A stretch of DNA of 64,000 nt from Desulfotignum sp. (GCA_011389555.1 JAABUD010000289.1:1-64000); one strand, 5' to 3'. Counted from the first letter of the stretch, positions 24,801 to 33,218 are shown. Made by a program: numbers and translations. Notes: generated from the letters alone by a model not told the origin.

Positions 24801-25405
24801 GACAGGCGCTGGCTGATATCGGCGATCCCCTCGTTGACCTTGTGCTGGACCGGCATGCCGTTTTCCTGGACCTCCAGAAAAAAATTGCTTTCCCCGAACG
24901 TTTCCAGATAAAACCGGGCTGCCGCATCCGCACCGGTCATGTCATTGGCCATGATGGCCTTGGGGATTTCCCCTTTCAGGCAGGCGGACAATCCGATCAA
25001 CCCGCTGGAATGGGCGGCCAGCAGTTCCCTGTCAATCCGGGGCTTGTAATAAAAGCCTTGCAGCTGGGCAATGGATACCAGTTTGCACAGATTGGCATAT
25101 CCTTCCCGGTCTCTGGCCAGCAGCACCAGGTGGCTCAATCCCTTGTGATCCATCTGGGTCTTATCGGCGAGGGTCCGGGGAGCGACATACACCTCACACC
25201 CCAGAATGGGTTTGATCCCGGCTTTCCGGGCTTTTTCATAAAACGAGGCCACACCGAACATGGTGCCGTGATCGGTCATGGACACGGCATCCATACCATA
25301 TTCCTTACATTTTTTTATCAGGTCATCCAGCCGAATCGCCCCGTCCAGCAGGGAATATTCCGTGTGCAGATGCAGATGATAAAACGTGCCGGCAGAATCG
25401 GTCAT
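21863..25405 (-). CDS. dnaE: DNA polymerase III alpha subunit
   Basis: 1180 residues, normal for DnaE1. It is the replicative polymerase subunit. The PHP domain (HLHTEYSLLDGAI, MTDHG) is at the N-terminus. The palm carries the catalytic acids PDIDVDFCIEGR, with upstream GPGRGSAAGSMVAY. The finger region has GYGFNKSHSAAYA, and the C-terminal OB fold has IRIGGMIKLLKTHKTKKGD. All key residues appear intact. It begins five bases after the guaB stop, so nucleotide synthesis and replication are joined in one transcript. Confidence 0.97.
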   Translation of the reverse strand: MTDSAGTFYHLHLHTEYSLLDGAIRLDDLIKKCKEYGMDAVSMTDHGTMFGVASFYEKARKAGIKPILGCEVYVAPRTLADKTQMDHKGLSHLVLLARDREGYANLCKLVSIAQLQGFYYKPRIDRELLAAHSSGLIGLSACLKGEIPKAIMANDMTGADAAARFYLETFGESNFFLEVQENGMPVQHKVNEGIADISQRLSIPMVATNDCHYLAKEDKKAHDILLCIQTGDTVSNQDRFKFDSDQLYFKSADEMIQTLGQYAGAIENTRDVAARCNVEFDDKTYHFPQYAGSEEDSEAELFKHKAMAGFEEKMAIIKKKNPDADEQEYRDRIAYEIKIILDMGFPGYFLIVADFIEHARKIGVPVGPGRGSAAGSMVAYAMDITALDPIEHGLIFERFLNPSRISMPDIDVDFCIEGRDKVYHYTIDRYGGPDYVCQIITFGKLKAKAVIRDVGRALGIPLSEVDEIAKLIPDGAKNLTKALEEVPAIREICERSEDKTQMLETALLLEGLPRHASTHAAGVVVADKPLNEYLPLFRGKEGETITQFDMNYVEKLGLVKFDFLGLRNLTVIKNCLDLIDKQGKPVPDMDHLNFSDDNTFALLQRADTTGVFQLESSGMKDLILRLKPATFSDVVALVALYRPGPLDSGMANTYVERKHGREEVTYLFDELAPILEETYGVILYQEQVMKIAGVLANYSMADADGLRKAMGKKIAAMMEAHRKLFLEGAAKNNHDPGKAEELFDLMEKFGGYGFNKSHSAAYALIAYQTAYLKANYTLEFIAALMTSERGNTDAVLKYMDECRTHDIQVLPPDVNESESQFIVSGDCIRFGMAAVKGVGNAAIDVIVEDRRQNGSFESLYDFCERVPLTKVNKKVMEALIKCGAFDSTGSARSQMMAVLEEALDHGNRVQKEKADSQMDLFADSGMGGAIPASIPEMPDMEEWEDPFLLEMEKEVLGFYISGHPLDKHQTDMARFASVNTLTLQKMPDGRMIRIGGMIKLLKTHKTKKGDLMAFCAIEDRNASVEVVVFPTVYALVHPILSQEQVVILEAEVQKKDTSIKLLAEKIVPIDRAAQEWTNGILIAVDAGRSSPETLERLKPILQRYPGDCPACLKISIPDKPDVLVKLGDEYMTCSDPVFFEEVEALLEKGCIETRCAPVKAKVKKKKSWGKSRNGTMKQGA

Positions 25406-25410
25406 GGGTC

Positions 25411-26880
25411 TCAGCTGCTTTCCACCCGGTAGTTGGGGGCTTCCTTGGTGATCACCACATCATGGACATGACTTTCCTTCAATCCGGCGGCCGTGATTTT
25501 CACAAACCGGGCCTTTTCATGAAGATCCTCGATGGTGGTCGCCCCCAGATACCCCATACCGGCCTTGACGCCACCCACCATCTGGAGGATATTTTCCCGG
25601 ATGGTGCCTCGATAGGGAATCCGGCCCACAATGCCTTCGGGCACCAGCTCTTCGGTTTCCGAGGTATCTTTCTGATAATACCGGTCCGAAGACCCTTTTT
25701 TCATGGCTTCCACCGATCCCATACCCCGGTAGGCTTTATAGGACCGGCCCTGATAGATAACGATTTCACCCGGGCTCTCCCGGGTGCCGGCCAGAAGGCT
25801 GCCCAGCATCACTGAATGGGCTCCGGCGCCCAGGGCTTTGGCGATATCTCCGGAAAACTTGATCCCGCCGTCGGCAATGATGGGGACACCGGTTTTTCTG
25901 GAGATATCCTTGCAGTTCTGCACTGCGGTAAGCTGCGGAACCCCCACCCCGGCCACGATCCGGGTGGTGCAGATGGACCCGGGACCGATCCCGATTTTCA
26001 CCGCATCCGCGCCGGCATCGATCAGGGCTTTGGTTGCTTTTTCCGTGGCCACATTGCCGGCCACCACCTGGGCATCGGGAAAATGGTGTTTGATCTTTTG
26101 CACCGCTTCGATCACATTTCTGGAATGCCCGTGGGAGGTGTCAATGACCAGGGCATCCACACCGGCATTGATCAGGGCCGCCACCCGGGTCATCATGTCC
26201 GACCCCACCCCCACGGCCGCACCCGCCCGCAGACGGCCAAATGAATCCTTGCACGCATTGGGGTATTTTTTTATTTTTTCAATATCCTTGATGGTGATCA
26301 ATCCCTTGAGTTTGCCCTGACCGTCCACCACCAAAAGTTTTTCAATGCGGTGTTTGTGCAGCATGATTTTGGATTCTTCCAGGGTGCACTTTTCGGTCAC
26401 CGTTACCAGGTTTTCACTGGTCATCACCTCCCTGGCCGGTCTTTCCAGCTGGGTTTCAAACCGCAGGTCCCGGTTGGTGACAATCCCCACCAGTTTTTCC
26501 CCTTCGGTCACCGGAATGCCGGAAATCCGGTATTTGGCCATGATATTGAGCACCTCGGATATGGACACATCCGGACGAATGGTCACCGGGTCCACAATCA
26601 TACCGCTTTCCGATTTTTTGACCCGGTCCACTTCGATGACCTGGTCCTCGATGGTCAGATTTCTATGGATAAATCCCATGCCGCCGGCCCGGGCCATGCT
26701 GATGGCGGTCAACGCCTCGGTCACGGTATCCATGGCTGCCGAAACAATGGGAACATTGAGTTCAAGATCCCGGGTCAAACGGGTTCTCACCGATACTTCG
26801 TCGGGAAGGATCCCGGAATAATCAGGAACCAGCAGGACATCGTCAAAAGACAGCCCTTCATCCGGTAATATTGTGGACAT
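25411..26880 (-). CDS. guaB: Inosine-5'-monophosphate dehydrogenase
   Basis: 489 residues, the usual bacterial length. It oxidises IMP to XMP with NAD+, the first committed step to GMP. The TIM barrel is interrupted by two CBS domains (~95-205). The active-site Cys loop is [13 protein letters not shown], and the phosphate loop and flap ([16 protein letters not shown]) are present. The ATG has GGAGG seven bases upstream. It is the first gene of guaB-dnaE-J-protein. The inverted-repeat element lies directly upstream, within about 150 bases, so it could affect expression. Confidence 0.97.
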   Translation of the reverse strand: MSTILPDEGLSFDDVLLVPDYSGILPDEVSVRTRLTRDLELNVPIVSAAMDTVTEALTAISMARAGGMGFIHRNLTIEDQVIEVDRVKKSESGMIVDPVTIRPDVSISEVLNIMAKYRISGIPVTEGEKLVGIVTNRDLRFETQLERPAREVMTSENLVTVTEKCTLEESKIMLHKHRIEKLLVVDGQGKLKGLITIKDIEKIKKYPNACKDSFGRLRAGAAVGVGSDMMTRVAALINAGVDALVIDTSHGHSRNVIEAVQKIKHHFPDAQVVAGNVATEKATKALIDAGADAVKIGIGPGSICTTRIVAGVGVPQLTAVQNCKDISRKTGVPIIADGGIKFSGDIAKALGAGAHSVMLGSLLAGTRESPGEIVIYQGRSYKAYRGMGSVEAMKKGSSDRYYQKDTSETEELVPEGIVGRIPYRGTIRENILQMVGGVKAGMGYLGATTIEDLHEKARFVKITAAGLKESHVHDVVITKEAPNYRVESS

Positions 26881-27013
26881 AACTTGCCTCCAGAAAGGAA
26901 AAAATTTGTTTATTCATACCATCGGGGCAGCCATGACAGGAAGGTGAAAAACAGCTGCCTGAAGTTGAATTCCCCAATCGGTATATATAAACACGTTCTT
27001 TTACCAAATTTGG

Positions 27014-27290
27014 GATGGCAAGGCAAGATGTTATCTCCCCCTGATCAAAAGACCCGTGCCGAAGGGTGCCTGTGAGTCTCACCCTCTTCCGTGTTTGACA
27101 TGGCGTAGGGCATGCTGTGCTGAACGGCAAAAACTGCGGGCAGGTGTGTCCTCAGACAGTTTGCCGTTTTTACCGCTTCGCATGCCCAACGCCATGTAAC
27201 AAACCCGTCAGAATGGGATTCGACCCACAGGCACCCCCCGGCACTAGTCGTTGACAACAACAGATAACATCTGGTGATCGGTCCCCTCAT
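27014..27290. repeat. Large imperfect inverted repeat, MITE-like element
   Basis: About 125 bases on each side pair around a centre near 27148. Clear matching blocks are AGATGTTATCT (27026-27036) with AGATAACATCT (27262-27272); GGGTGCCTGTG near 27064 with CACAGGCACCC near 27227; CATGGCGTAGGGCATGC (27099-27115) with its complement at 27180-27196 (one mismatch); and AACGGCAAAAACTG (27123-27136) with the complementary run at 27157-27169. No transposase is encoded. The short open frames inside look like by-products of the repeat. Two diverged copies in inverted orientation are the simplest reading; a non-autonomous element is inferred. Confidence 0.65.
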
Positions 27291-27380
27291 TTTCCTTGGT
27301 TACAGATCAGACCATCGAAATCTACCATACTCAAGCCGGGTTTAAAAAGAGTTGCCGACAATCGTTCCATGGTTTCGATT

Positions 27381-28292
27381 TCATTGGGCCTGCCCAAGCA
27401 GATCCAGTATCACAGGGACTGCCGGAGGAACCCGGCTGCTGGACCGGGTCAGATTTCGAATCATGGAAAAGTGGGTGCCCGGAACCCGGACCAGAGGCAC
27501 GCCATCGAGCCGTGTGGCGGCCACAGAGACCAATCCGTCGCCCAGCATCTCTTTCACTTCACAATTTTGCCGCGAAAAGAAAATCATTCCGGCAATGATA
27601 TTCATCTGCACATCCGCTGGAAGCGGGCGCTGGTTCAACCGGGTCAAAAACCGGCTGCCCGGGAGCAGTTCGACCCCGGCTGCCCCGGTGCCGTCCAGAA
27701 GACAGTGAAGCCAGTGTGTGCCCGGTAGAAACAGATGATAGATCTGGTCCCTGATCTCGGTGACAATCCGGAACCGGGCCAGGTGTGTGCCCTGGTTGGG
27801 GGTTCCCACCAGTATCAGCTGTTTGACTGCCGGCACGTGACCGGCAGCGCGGGCACGCGGATAATCCAGTTCAGGACAGGTGAGCATGTCCCGGGTTACC
27901 AGCCCGCCCATGGAATGGGCCACAATGGAGACCGGGTCCGGATCGTCTCGGACCAGGTCCTGTATCTGGTCGAAAAAAAATTGGGAGGACGCCTGGATGG
28001 CCTGGTCATTGGGATAAGACATGACAAATACCCGGTACCGGTTTTTCTGAAGCACCGGTACCAGATCCTTCCAGATGATGCCCGGATCATCCAGGCCGTG
28101 GACCAGGATCACCCGGTCCTTTGCCGGGTGATTTTCAGATCCGATCGACTCCTGAATCGATTGGATCCCCAGCCGGTCTGCCAGATTTCGGGCGGCTTCC
28201 GGAAATCGATTCTGCACCGCCAGGTGAAAGTCATGCCGAAGCCGGGCCTCGTCCGGCAGGATCACCCGGCGGCTCAACTGAAACACCACCAC
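27381..28292 (-). CDS. Alpha/beta hydrolase (lipase-like), likely membrane-anchored
   Basis: 303 residues from the GTG at 28292, but the true start is probably further up. Core: VILVHGLDDPG (oxyanion side), nucleophile elbow AHSMGG, a LVGTPNQGTHLA segment typical of triacylglycerol lipases/PGAP1-like enzymes, an acid candidate in EMLGDGLVS and the final His in VPGTHFSMI. The frame stays open to a TAA at 28371. The 19 codons from an ATA at 28349 read as basic residues then a hydrophobic helix (GICLVLLVVVF), a natural signal anchor, and AAAAGG lies eight bases before that ATA. Either ATA is used or an ATG has mutated. Substrate unknown. Confidence 0.82.
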   Translation of the reverse strand: MVVFQLSRRVILPDEARLRHDFHLAVQNRFPEAARNLADRLGIQSIQESIGSENHPAKDRVILVHGLDDPGIIWKDLVPVLQKNRYRVFVMSYPNDQAIQASSQFFFDQIQDLVRDDPDPVSIVAHSMGGLVTRDMLTCPELDYPRARAAGHVPAVKQLILVGTPNQGTHLARFRIVTEIRDQIYHLFLPGTHWLHCLLDGTGAAGVELLPGSRFLTRLNQRPLPADVQMNIIAGMIFFSRQNCEVKEMLGDGLVSVAATRLDGVPLVRVPGTHFSMIRNLTRSSSRVPPAVPVILDLLGQAQ

Positions 28293-28416
28293 CAGTAAAA
28301 CCAGGCAGATACCGGTAGTCCACCATTTATGCCGCCTGTAAAATGTTATTGTTCGAACCTTTTGTATCTGTTAGCATGCCAGTTGACTGTTCACTCTAAA
28401 ATACATCAGGAAATCC

Positions 28417-28689
28417 ATGAACACCACCCATAAAAAAAAGAAAATCGGTATTGTCACCGGCAGGGACGGCACACCCACGCAGTTCGACCGGCAGTTGTGC
28501 ACCCGGTTCGGGGTATATGCGGTTCAGATGATCGCACGAAAACAGTTGGGCATGATGGCGGCTTTGACCGGGACCGGAATTGCACCTGTCCCGCTGGCCG
28601 ATGCCGTGGACCGGATCCGCACCGTACCCGAAGACGGGGAACTGGTCATGACCGCCCGGGCACTGGGTATCAGTTTCAGGGACGTGTAA
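28417..28689 (+). CDS. Internally deleted phosphofructokinase remnant
   Basis: 90 residues. The first strand (KKKIGIVTGRDG) looks like the N-terminus of a 6-phosphofructokinase (KKIGILTGGGD). From TPTQFDRQLCTRFGVYAV on, it matches the C-terminal segment of the same family (GGTPTAFDRxLATRFGxxAV ... ALGISFGD). The ~270 residues in between, with the ATP/PPi site and the catalytic Asp, are missing, so it cannot be an active kinase. Yet the frame is clean and AGGA sits six bases before the ATG, so a small protein may still be made. It is either a deletion pseudogene or a reused effector-site fragment. Confidence 0.6.
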   Translation: MNTTHKKKKIGIVTGRDGTPTQFDRQLCTRFGVYAVQMIARKQLGMMAALTGTGIAPVPLADAVDRIRTVPEDGELVMTARALGISFRDV

Positions 28690-28705
28690 CGATTTTTGCG
28701 GCTTT

Positions 28706-29641
28706 TCAGGGAACGATCCAGACCGCGCAATCCGATACCTGCCCGATGATCAGCCGGGACACCGATCCCATGAAAAAGGATTTGTTGATTCCCCGCCGGC
28801 CGATAACCAGGGTGTTGAATCGATTTTCTTCCGCATAGGCCACCACATCCTGCCCGATGCGGCGGGAGCCTTCCAGGGTATGGATGTCAATCTGATCCTT
28901 TGACAGGCCTAAGTCCAGAAGTTTCTCCATGGCTTTGGGGTAAAACCGGTCCACACAGGCCCGGTCTTTCTTTTCAATGATCCGGACCAGTTCCGGATCC
29001 GCCTCCAGATCGATTTCACAATAGTTGCGGGCCGTATTGGTCACATGGATCAGGGTGACATGAATCTCGTCATTGTCCGACACCATGAACCCCAGATGGT
29101 CCACCGCCCTCAACGCATCTTCGGATCCGTCAATGGCCACCAGAATCTTCTCGGGCGAATCCTGCCGGACGTCCTTGTTCACCATCCACACGGGAATCAC
29201 CTGGGACCGTTCCAGAATCGCATCGGAAACACTGGTATCAAAGAACTTCTGAATCCCGGACACGCCCCGCCGACCCACCACAATGGCATCCATCATGTTT
29301 TTCTGGGCATACTCGATCACATCCTGGGCCAGTCCCAGTTCTCTGGGCCGGGTCAGCACACGGATCTGGTCTTCAGGAAAACCGGCATCCGTCATTTCCG
29401 ACTTGAGCTGAGTCAGAATCTTCATGGCCGCGGCCTCATTTTTTTTCAGGGCCTTGTTCATCTGGGCGCGGACATGCATGTCCCTGGCGGCTTCTTCCTT
29501 GAGATACATGGATACCGGGGCCTGCACATGAAACAGCATACAATGCAGATCTTTGATAAACGCGGCTGCCCGAGCCGCATACCGGACCGCCTGTACCGAT
29601 GTCCGGGATCCATCCACGGGAATGAGAACCTGTTTTTCCAT
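28706..29641 (-). CDS. Tandem universal stress protein (two USP domains)
   Basis: 311 residues from the ATG at 29641, preceded by AGGAGAGG; the open frame further upstream is not coding. Two UspA folds in a row: domain 1 (~1-150; VLIPVDGS, VVGRRGVSGIQKFFDTSVS) and domain 2 (~155-311; ILVAIDGSEDA, VIGRRGINKSFFMGSVS). Both keep the G-x2-G-x9-G-S/T type ATP-binding loop in modified form. A cytoplasmic stress protein is expected. It is transcribed divergently from the YciO/TsaC gene. A possible promoter on this strand is TTGACC-18-TATGGT. Confidence 0.92.
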   Translation of the reverse strand: MEKQVLIPVDGSRTSVQAVRYAARAAAFIKDLHCMLFHVQAPVSMYLKEEAARDMHVRAQMNKALKKNEAAAMKILTQLKSEMTDAGFPEDQIRVLTRPRELGLAQDVIEYAQKNMMDAIVVGRRGVSGIQKFFDTSVSDAILERSQVIPVWMVNKDVRQDSPEKILVAIDGSEDALRAVDHLGFMVSDNDEIHVTLIHVTNTARNYCEIDLEADPELVRIIEKKDRACVDRFYPKAMEKLLDLGLSKDQIDIHTLEGSRRIGQDVVAYAEENRFNTLVIGRRGINKSFFMGSVSRLIIGQVSDCAVWIVP

Positions 29642-29758
29642 ACACCTCTCCTTTATGTAAAAAAATGAACCACTACCATAGCGGTGTTCCGGTACCGGGG
29701 TCAAGTCAAGATTGACAACCGAATTTTTATTTGCCTCCGGCCCCGGATGTGATAAAGT

Positions 29759-29791
29759 AAGCGTTTCCATTTACTTTTACAGGAAACGCTT
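29759..29791 (+). promoter_or_regulatory. Perfect 10-bp inverted repeat covering the ribosome site of the YciO/TsaC gene
   Basis: AAGCGTTTCC (29759-29768) and GGAAACGCTT (29782-29791) are exact complements around 13 bases. The Shine-Dalgarno AGGA (29781-29784) lies largely in the right arm and the ATG follows at 29794. A weak promoter TTGCCT-16-TAAAGT (29731-29758) ends just before it. It could be an operator at the transcription start or a hairpin hiding the ribosome site. Confidence 0.6.
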
Positions 29792-29793
29792 CC

Positions 29794-30402
29794 ATGCTGC
29801 TGAAAATAAATCCGGACAATCCCCAGGAACGGCTGGTTTCACGGGTCGTGGATATCCTTGAAAAAGGCGGTATCATCGCCTATCCCACCGATACATTCTA
29901 TGGTATCGGCTGTGATATCATGAACAAGAAAGCCATTGAACAGGTGTACGCCATCAAACAGCGGGACCCGAAAAAACCATTCAGCTTCATCTGTCCGGAC
30001 CTGAAAGATATCGCCACCTATGCCAAGGTATCCAACATCGCCTACCGGAACATGAAACGCCTGCTGCCGGGACCGTACACCTTTGTGCTGCCGGGATCCA
30101 GAATGGTGCCCAAGATCATGCTCACCAACCGGAAAACCGCCGGCATCCGGGTACCGAACCACAAGATCGCCCTGGCACTGGCGCAGGGTTTGGGCCACCC
30201 CATCATCTCCACCTCCGCCACCGATCCCGAAGGCATGGTGTTCCAGGACCCGTCCCTGCTGCACGACTTTTTCGGCCCCCGCCTGGATGTCGTCATCGAC
30301 GGCGGACCGGTTCCCGGAACCGCCTCGTCGGTAGTCTCCTTAATGGATGATGTACCGGAGATTATCCGTTATGGTGCCGGAGATATCGAGATCTTTGAGT
30401 AA
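29794..30402 (+). CDS. YciO/TsaC-family protein (threonylcarbamoyl-AMP synthase fold)
   Basis: 202 residues. Members make threonylcarbamoyl-AMP from Thr, bicarbonate and ATP for t6A37 in tRNA, but the YciO branch is less active and its role is unclear. Visible motifs are YPTDTFYGIGCD, KQRDPKKPFSFIC, GPYTFVLPG, GIRVPNH and STSATDPEG. The opening INPDNPQERLV and the overall length are closer to YciO than to TsaC. Its last 63 bases overlap the end of the convergent sppA gene, so the two transcripts are antisense there. Confidence 0.88.
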   Translation: MLLKINPDNPQERLVSRVVDILEKGGIIAYPTDTFYGIGCDIMNKKAIEQVYAIKQRDPKKPFSFICPDLKDIATYAKVSNIAYRNMKRLLPGPYTFVLPGSRMVPKIMLTNRKTAGIRVPNHKIALALAQGLGHPIISTSATDPEGMVFQDPSLLHDFFGPRLDVVIDGGPVPGTASSVVSLMDDVPEIIRYGAGDIEIFE

Positions 30403-31239
30403 GGTCCGGGTCATTTTCCGCAGCACCGATATGGGATTGTCTCTGGGATACACCGGAACCGGTTCCTGATCGATTTCTGCCAGTTCCGCGGCCCAGACCA
30501 CCGCATCGTCCAGATTTCCCGTGCGGTCGATCAGATTCAGGTCCAGGGCGGTCTGCCCGGTATAAATCCGGCCGTCTGCAATTTCAGCCATTGTCGGTTC
30601 CGCTATGTCCCGGGCCCGGGCCGCGTCCGATACAAACTGCTGGTGAAGTTCATCCACCAGCTGCTGAAGCAATTGTCTCTCGTTGTCTGCCAAATCCCGA
30701 AAAGGCGACCCCAGGTCCTTGAATTCCCCGCTTTTGATGACCAAAGGAGAAATACCGATTTTTTGCGCCAGTTCCGTAAGATTGACATGTTCCATGATCA
30801 CGCCGATACTGCCGGTAATGGTTCCCGGATTGGCCATGATGGCCTGGGCCCCGGCAGACACATAATATCCGCCGGACGCTGCCACAGATCCCATGGAAGC
30901 GATCACGGTCTTGACAGGCCGGGTTTTCATCAGTTCCCTGAAAATTTCCTGGGAGGGTCCCACACCGCCCCCGGGGCTGTCCACCCGGACCACAATGGCT
31001 TTGATGCGATCATCATCCCGGAAGGTTTTAATATTTTCAATCACCTGCCTGGAAGACAGTATCGGGCCGGTCACCTCAACGATACCGATATTGCCTCCGG
31101 GTTCCTGAAACGTACCGGCCGTGGTGGCCATCATGCGGGAAATGGAAAAGATCACCAGCATGCCGCCCACGCACACAACCGTGCCGCAGGCGGCGATAAT
31201 CAGCAGAAAAAACAGGATGGGATGACGTCGTGAAAACAT
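30340..31239 (-). CDS. sppA: Signal peptide peptidase SppA (short form)
   Basis: 299 residues from the ATG at 31239, with AAGGAGG eight bases before it. One N-terminal membrane anchor (HPILFFLLIIAACGTVVCVGG), then an S49 peptidase domain facing the periplasm. The nucleophile Ser is in GSVAASGGYYVSAG and the general-base Lys in SGEFKDLGSPFR, as in bacterial short SppA. It cleaves leftover signal peptides in the membrane. Downstream of rpsA, with a hairpin between. The 3' end runs antisense into the YciO/TsaC gene. Confidence 0.95.
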   Translation of the reverse strand: MFSRRHPILFFLLIIAACGTVVCVGGMLVIFSISRMMATTAGTFQEPGGNIGIVEVTGPILSSRQVIENIKTFRDDDRIKAIVVRVDSPGGGVGPSQEIFRELMKTRPVKTVIASMGSVAASGGYYVSAGAQAIMANPGTITGSIGVIMEHVNLTELAQKIGISPLVIKSGEFKDLGSPFRDLADNERQLLQQLVDELHQQFVSDAARARDIAEPTMAEIADGRIYTGQTALDLNLIDRTGNLDDAVVWAAELAEIDQEPVPVYPRDNPISVLRKMTRTLLKDLDISGTITDNLRYIIH

Positions 31240-31270
31240 GAACAAAGCCTCCTTTTCAATTCATATACAA

Positions 31271-31302
31271 AGGGCCGGGCAAAATGAATTCCGCCCGGCC
31301 CT
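31271..31302 (-). terminator. Hairpin between rpsA and sppA
   Basis: Perfect 10-base arms AGGGCCGGGC (31271-31280) and GCCCGGCCCT (31293-31302) around 12 bases. On the minus strand it is followed by only a short T-run (TTTGT), so it may be a partial terminator that lowers sppA expression relative to rpsA. Confidence 0.65.
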
Positions 31303-31346
31303 GCACTGTTTGTCAACACATGAATGTAGACTGAAAACCGCTGTGC

Positions 31347-33218
31347 TTATTCGTCTTTCGGGTCTTCCTGGGATTTGTTGGCTTCAATCTGCTCCTGGAT
31401 GTTGCTGCGCAGAATCTCTCCAAAAGAAGAGGTGGCCGGTTTCATGTTTTTGGCAAAATCCTCCAGATATCTGTCATCGTCTTCATCTTCCAGTCGTTTG
31501 ATGGAAAGCCCGATGCGGCGCTCTTCAGAATTGATGTTCATGACCTTGGCGGTGATGTTGTCTCCCACCTGATAATGGTCTTTGGGGCTTTTGACATTTT
31601 CCCTGCTGATTTCAGACACGTGCACCAGGCCTTCAATGCCCTCTTCGAGTTCCACAAACACGCCGAAGTCCGTGAGATTGGTGATGACGCCCGAAATTTC
31701 CTTGCCCACTTCATACCGCTGGGCAACCGTTTCCCAGGGATCGGCCTGGGTCTGTTTGATCCCTAAAGAGAACCGTTCATTGGCCTTGTCGATATCCAGG
31801 ACCACCGCCTGAATGGTATCCCCTTTTTTATAGACTTCAGACGGATGCTTGATCCGTTTGGTCCAGGAAATATCAGAAATATGCACCAGGCCGTCAATAT
31901 CATCGTCAATCCCGATGAACAGACCGAATTCGGTGATGTTCTTGATTTTGCCCTCGATGATGGTGCCCACGGGATATTTCTGTGAAATGACTTCCCAGGG
32001 ATTTTCCTGGGTCTGCTTGATGCCCAGCGAAATCCGCCGGTTGTCCGGTTTGAGATCGAGAACCACGGCTTCGATTACCTCTCCCACCGTGACCATCTGG
32101 GATGGATGCCGGATTTTCCGGGTCCAGGACATTTCACTCACATGGATCAGCCCTTCCACACCTTCTTCCAGTTCAATGAACGCGCCGTAATCGGTGAGGC
32201 TGACCACTTTTCCCATGATTTTCGAACCGATGGGGTATTTGTCCACTGCCGTGGTCCAGGGATCGGGGGTCAACTGTTTCATGCCTAAAGAAACGCGCTC
32301 TCTTTCAAAATCATAGGACAGAATCTTGACCGTGATTTTATCGCCCACAGAATACAGTTCAGACGGATGTTTCACCCGGCCCCAGGAGATATCGGTGATG
32401 TGCAGCAATCCGTCCACACCGCCGAGATCCACAAAGATGCCGTATTCGGTGATATTTTTGACAATCCCTTCCATGACCTTGTCATTCTCGATGGCTTCCA
32501 GGGTAGCGGCCCGCAGTTTTTCCCGTTCCGCTTCCAGCAGTACCCGCCGGGACAAAACGATATTGTTCCGTCTCTTGTTGTACTTGAGAATCTTGAACTC
32601 ATAGGTTTTGTCGACCATTTCATCCATGTTGCGGATGGGTCGCAGATCGGCCTGGGAGCCGGGCAGAAACGCCTGGAGCCCGATATCAACGGAAAATCCA
32701 CCTTTGACCCGATTGGTGATGACGCCCTCGATGGTGCCGTCGGCATCATAGATTTCCTTGATAGCGTCCCATACCTTGACTTTTTTGGCCTTGTCACGAG
32801 ACAGAAGCACGGTTTCCTCTTCTTCATCCCATACTTCGATCATGACCTCGAACTGATCATTGACGTGGACATTGACATTGCCTTGTTCATCAATGAATTC
32901 CTGAATAGAGATCCGGCCTTCCGATTTATATCCCACATCCACCAGGACCATGTCACGGCCCACCGAGATGACCGTACCGGTGACAACCTGACCTTCCTCG
33001 AATTTTTTAAGGCTGGATTCATAAATGCCCAATAATTCTTCCATGGTTTCATCACCGGTGATTTCCGTTTCCGCTGACAGGGCATTCACTTCTTCGGGTT
33101 CATTGGCTGCTTCTTCGTTGTCCAATTCCGTGTCCCGGGCCTCGACGTCCGTGTCCTGTGTCTCTAATTCTTCAGTATTCATTTCCTGGTTTTCGTTCTC
33201 TTCAGCAATGTTGTTCAT
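31347..33218 (-). CDS. rpsA: 30S ribosomal protein S1
   Basis: 623 residues, longer than E. coli S1 (557), owing to an acidic N-terminal extension of ~60 residues rich in Glu, Asp and Asn. Six S1/OB repeats follow; the last four are very alike (for example KGDTIQAVVLDIDKANERFSLGIKQ) and carry GLVHISDISW-type signatures. The protein holds mRNA near the 30S decoding site. The neighbouring cmk gene is the classic partner in many bacteria. It has its own promoter upstream as well as read-through from hisC-cmk. Confidence 0.95.
   Translation of the reverse strand: MNNIAEENENQEMNTEELETQDTDVEARDTELDNEEAANEPEEVNALSAETEITGDETMEELLGIYESSLKKFEEGQVVTGTVISVGRDMVLVDVGYKSEGRISIQEFIDEQGNVNVHVNDQFEVMIEVWDEEEETVLLSRDKAKKVKVWDAIKEIYDADGTIEGVITNRVKGGFSVDIGLQAFLPGSQADLRPIRNMDEMVDKTYEFKILKYNKRRNNIVLSRRVLLEAEREKLRAATLEAIENDKVMEGIVKNITEYGIFVDLGGVDGLLHITDISWGRVKHPSELYSVGDKITVKILSYDFERERVSLGMKQLTPDPWTTAVDKYPIGSKIMGKVVSLTDYGAFIELEEGVEGLIHVSEMSWTRKIRHPSQMVTVGEVIEAVVLDLKPDNRRISLGIKQTQENPWEVISQKYPVGTIIEGKIKNITEFGLFIGIDDDIDGLVHISDISWTKRIKHPSEVYKKGDTIQAVVLDIDKANERFSLGIKQTQADPWETVAQRYEVGKEISGVITNLTDFGVFVELEEGIEGLVHVSEISRENVKSPKDHYQVGDNITAKVMNINSEERRIGLSIKRLEDEDDDRYLEDFAKNMKPATSSFGEILRSNIQEQIEANKSQEDPKDE

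Noticed and set aside
26858-27290. Two minus-strand open frames in the inverted-repeat element
   Set aside because: They follow the repeat arms and look unlike real proteins; one contains the guaB ribosome region. Treated as by-products of the repeat.
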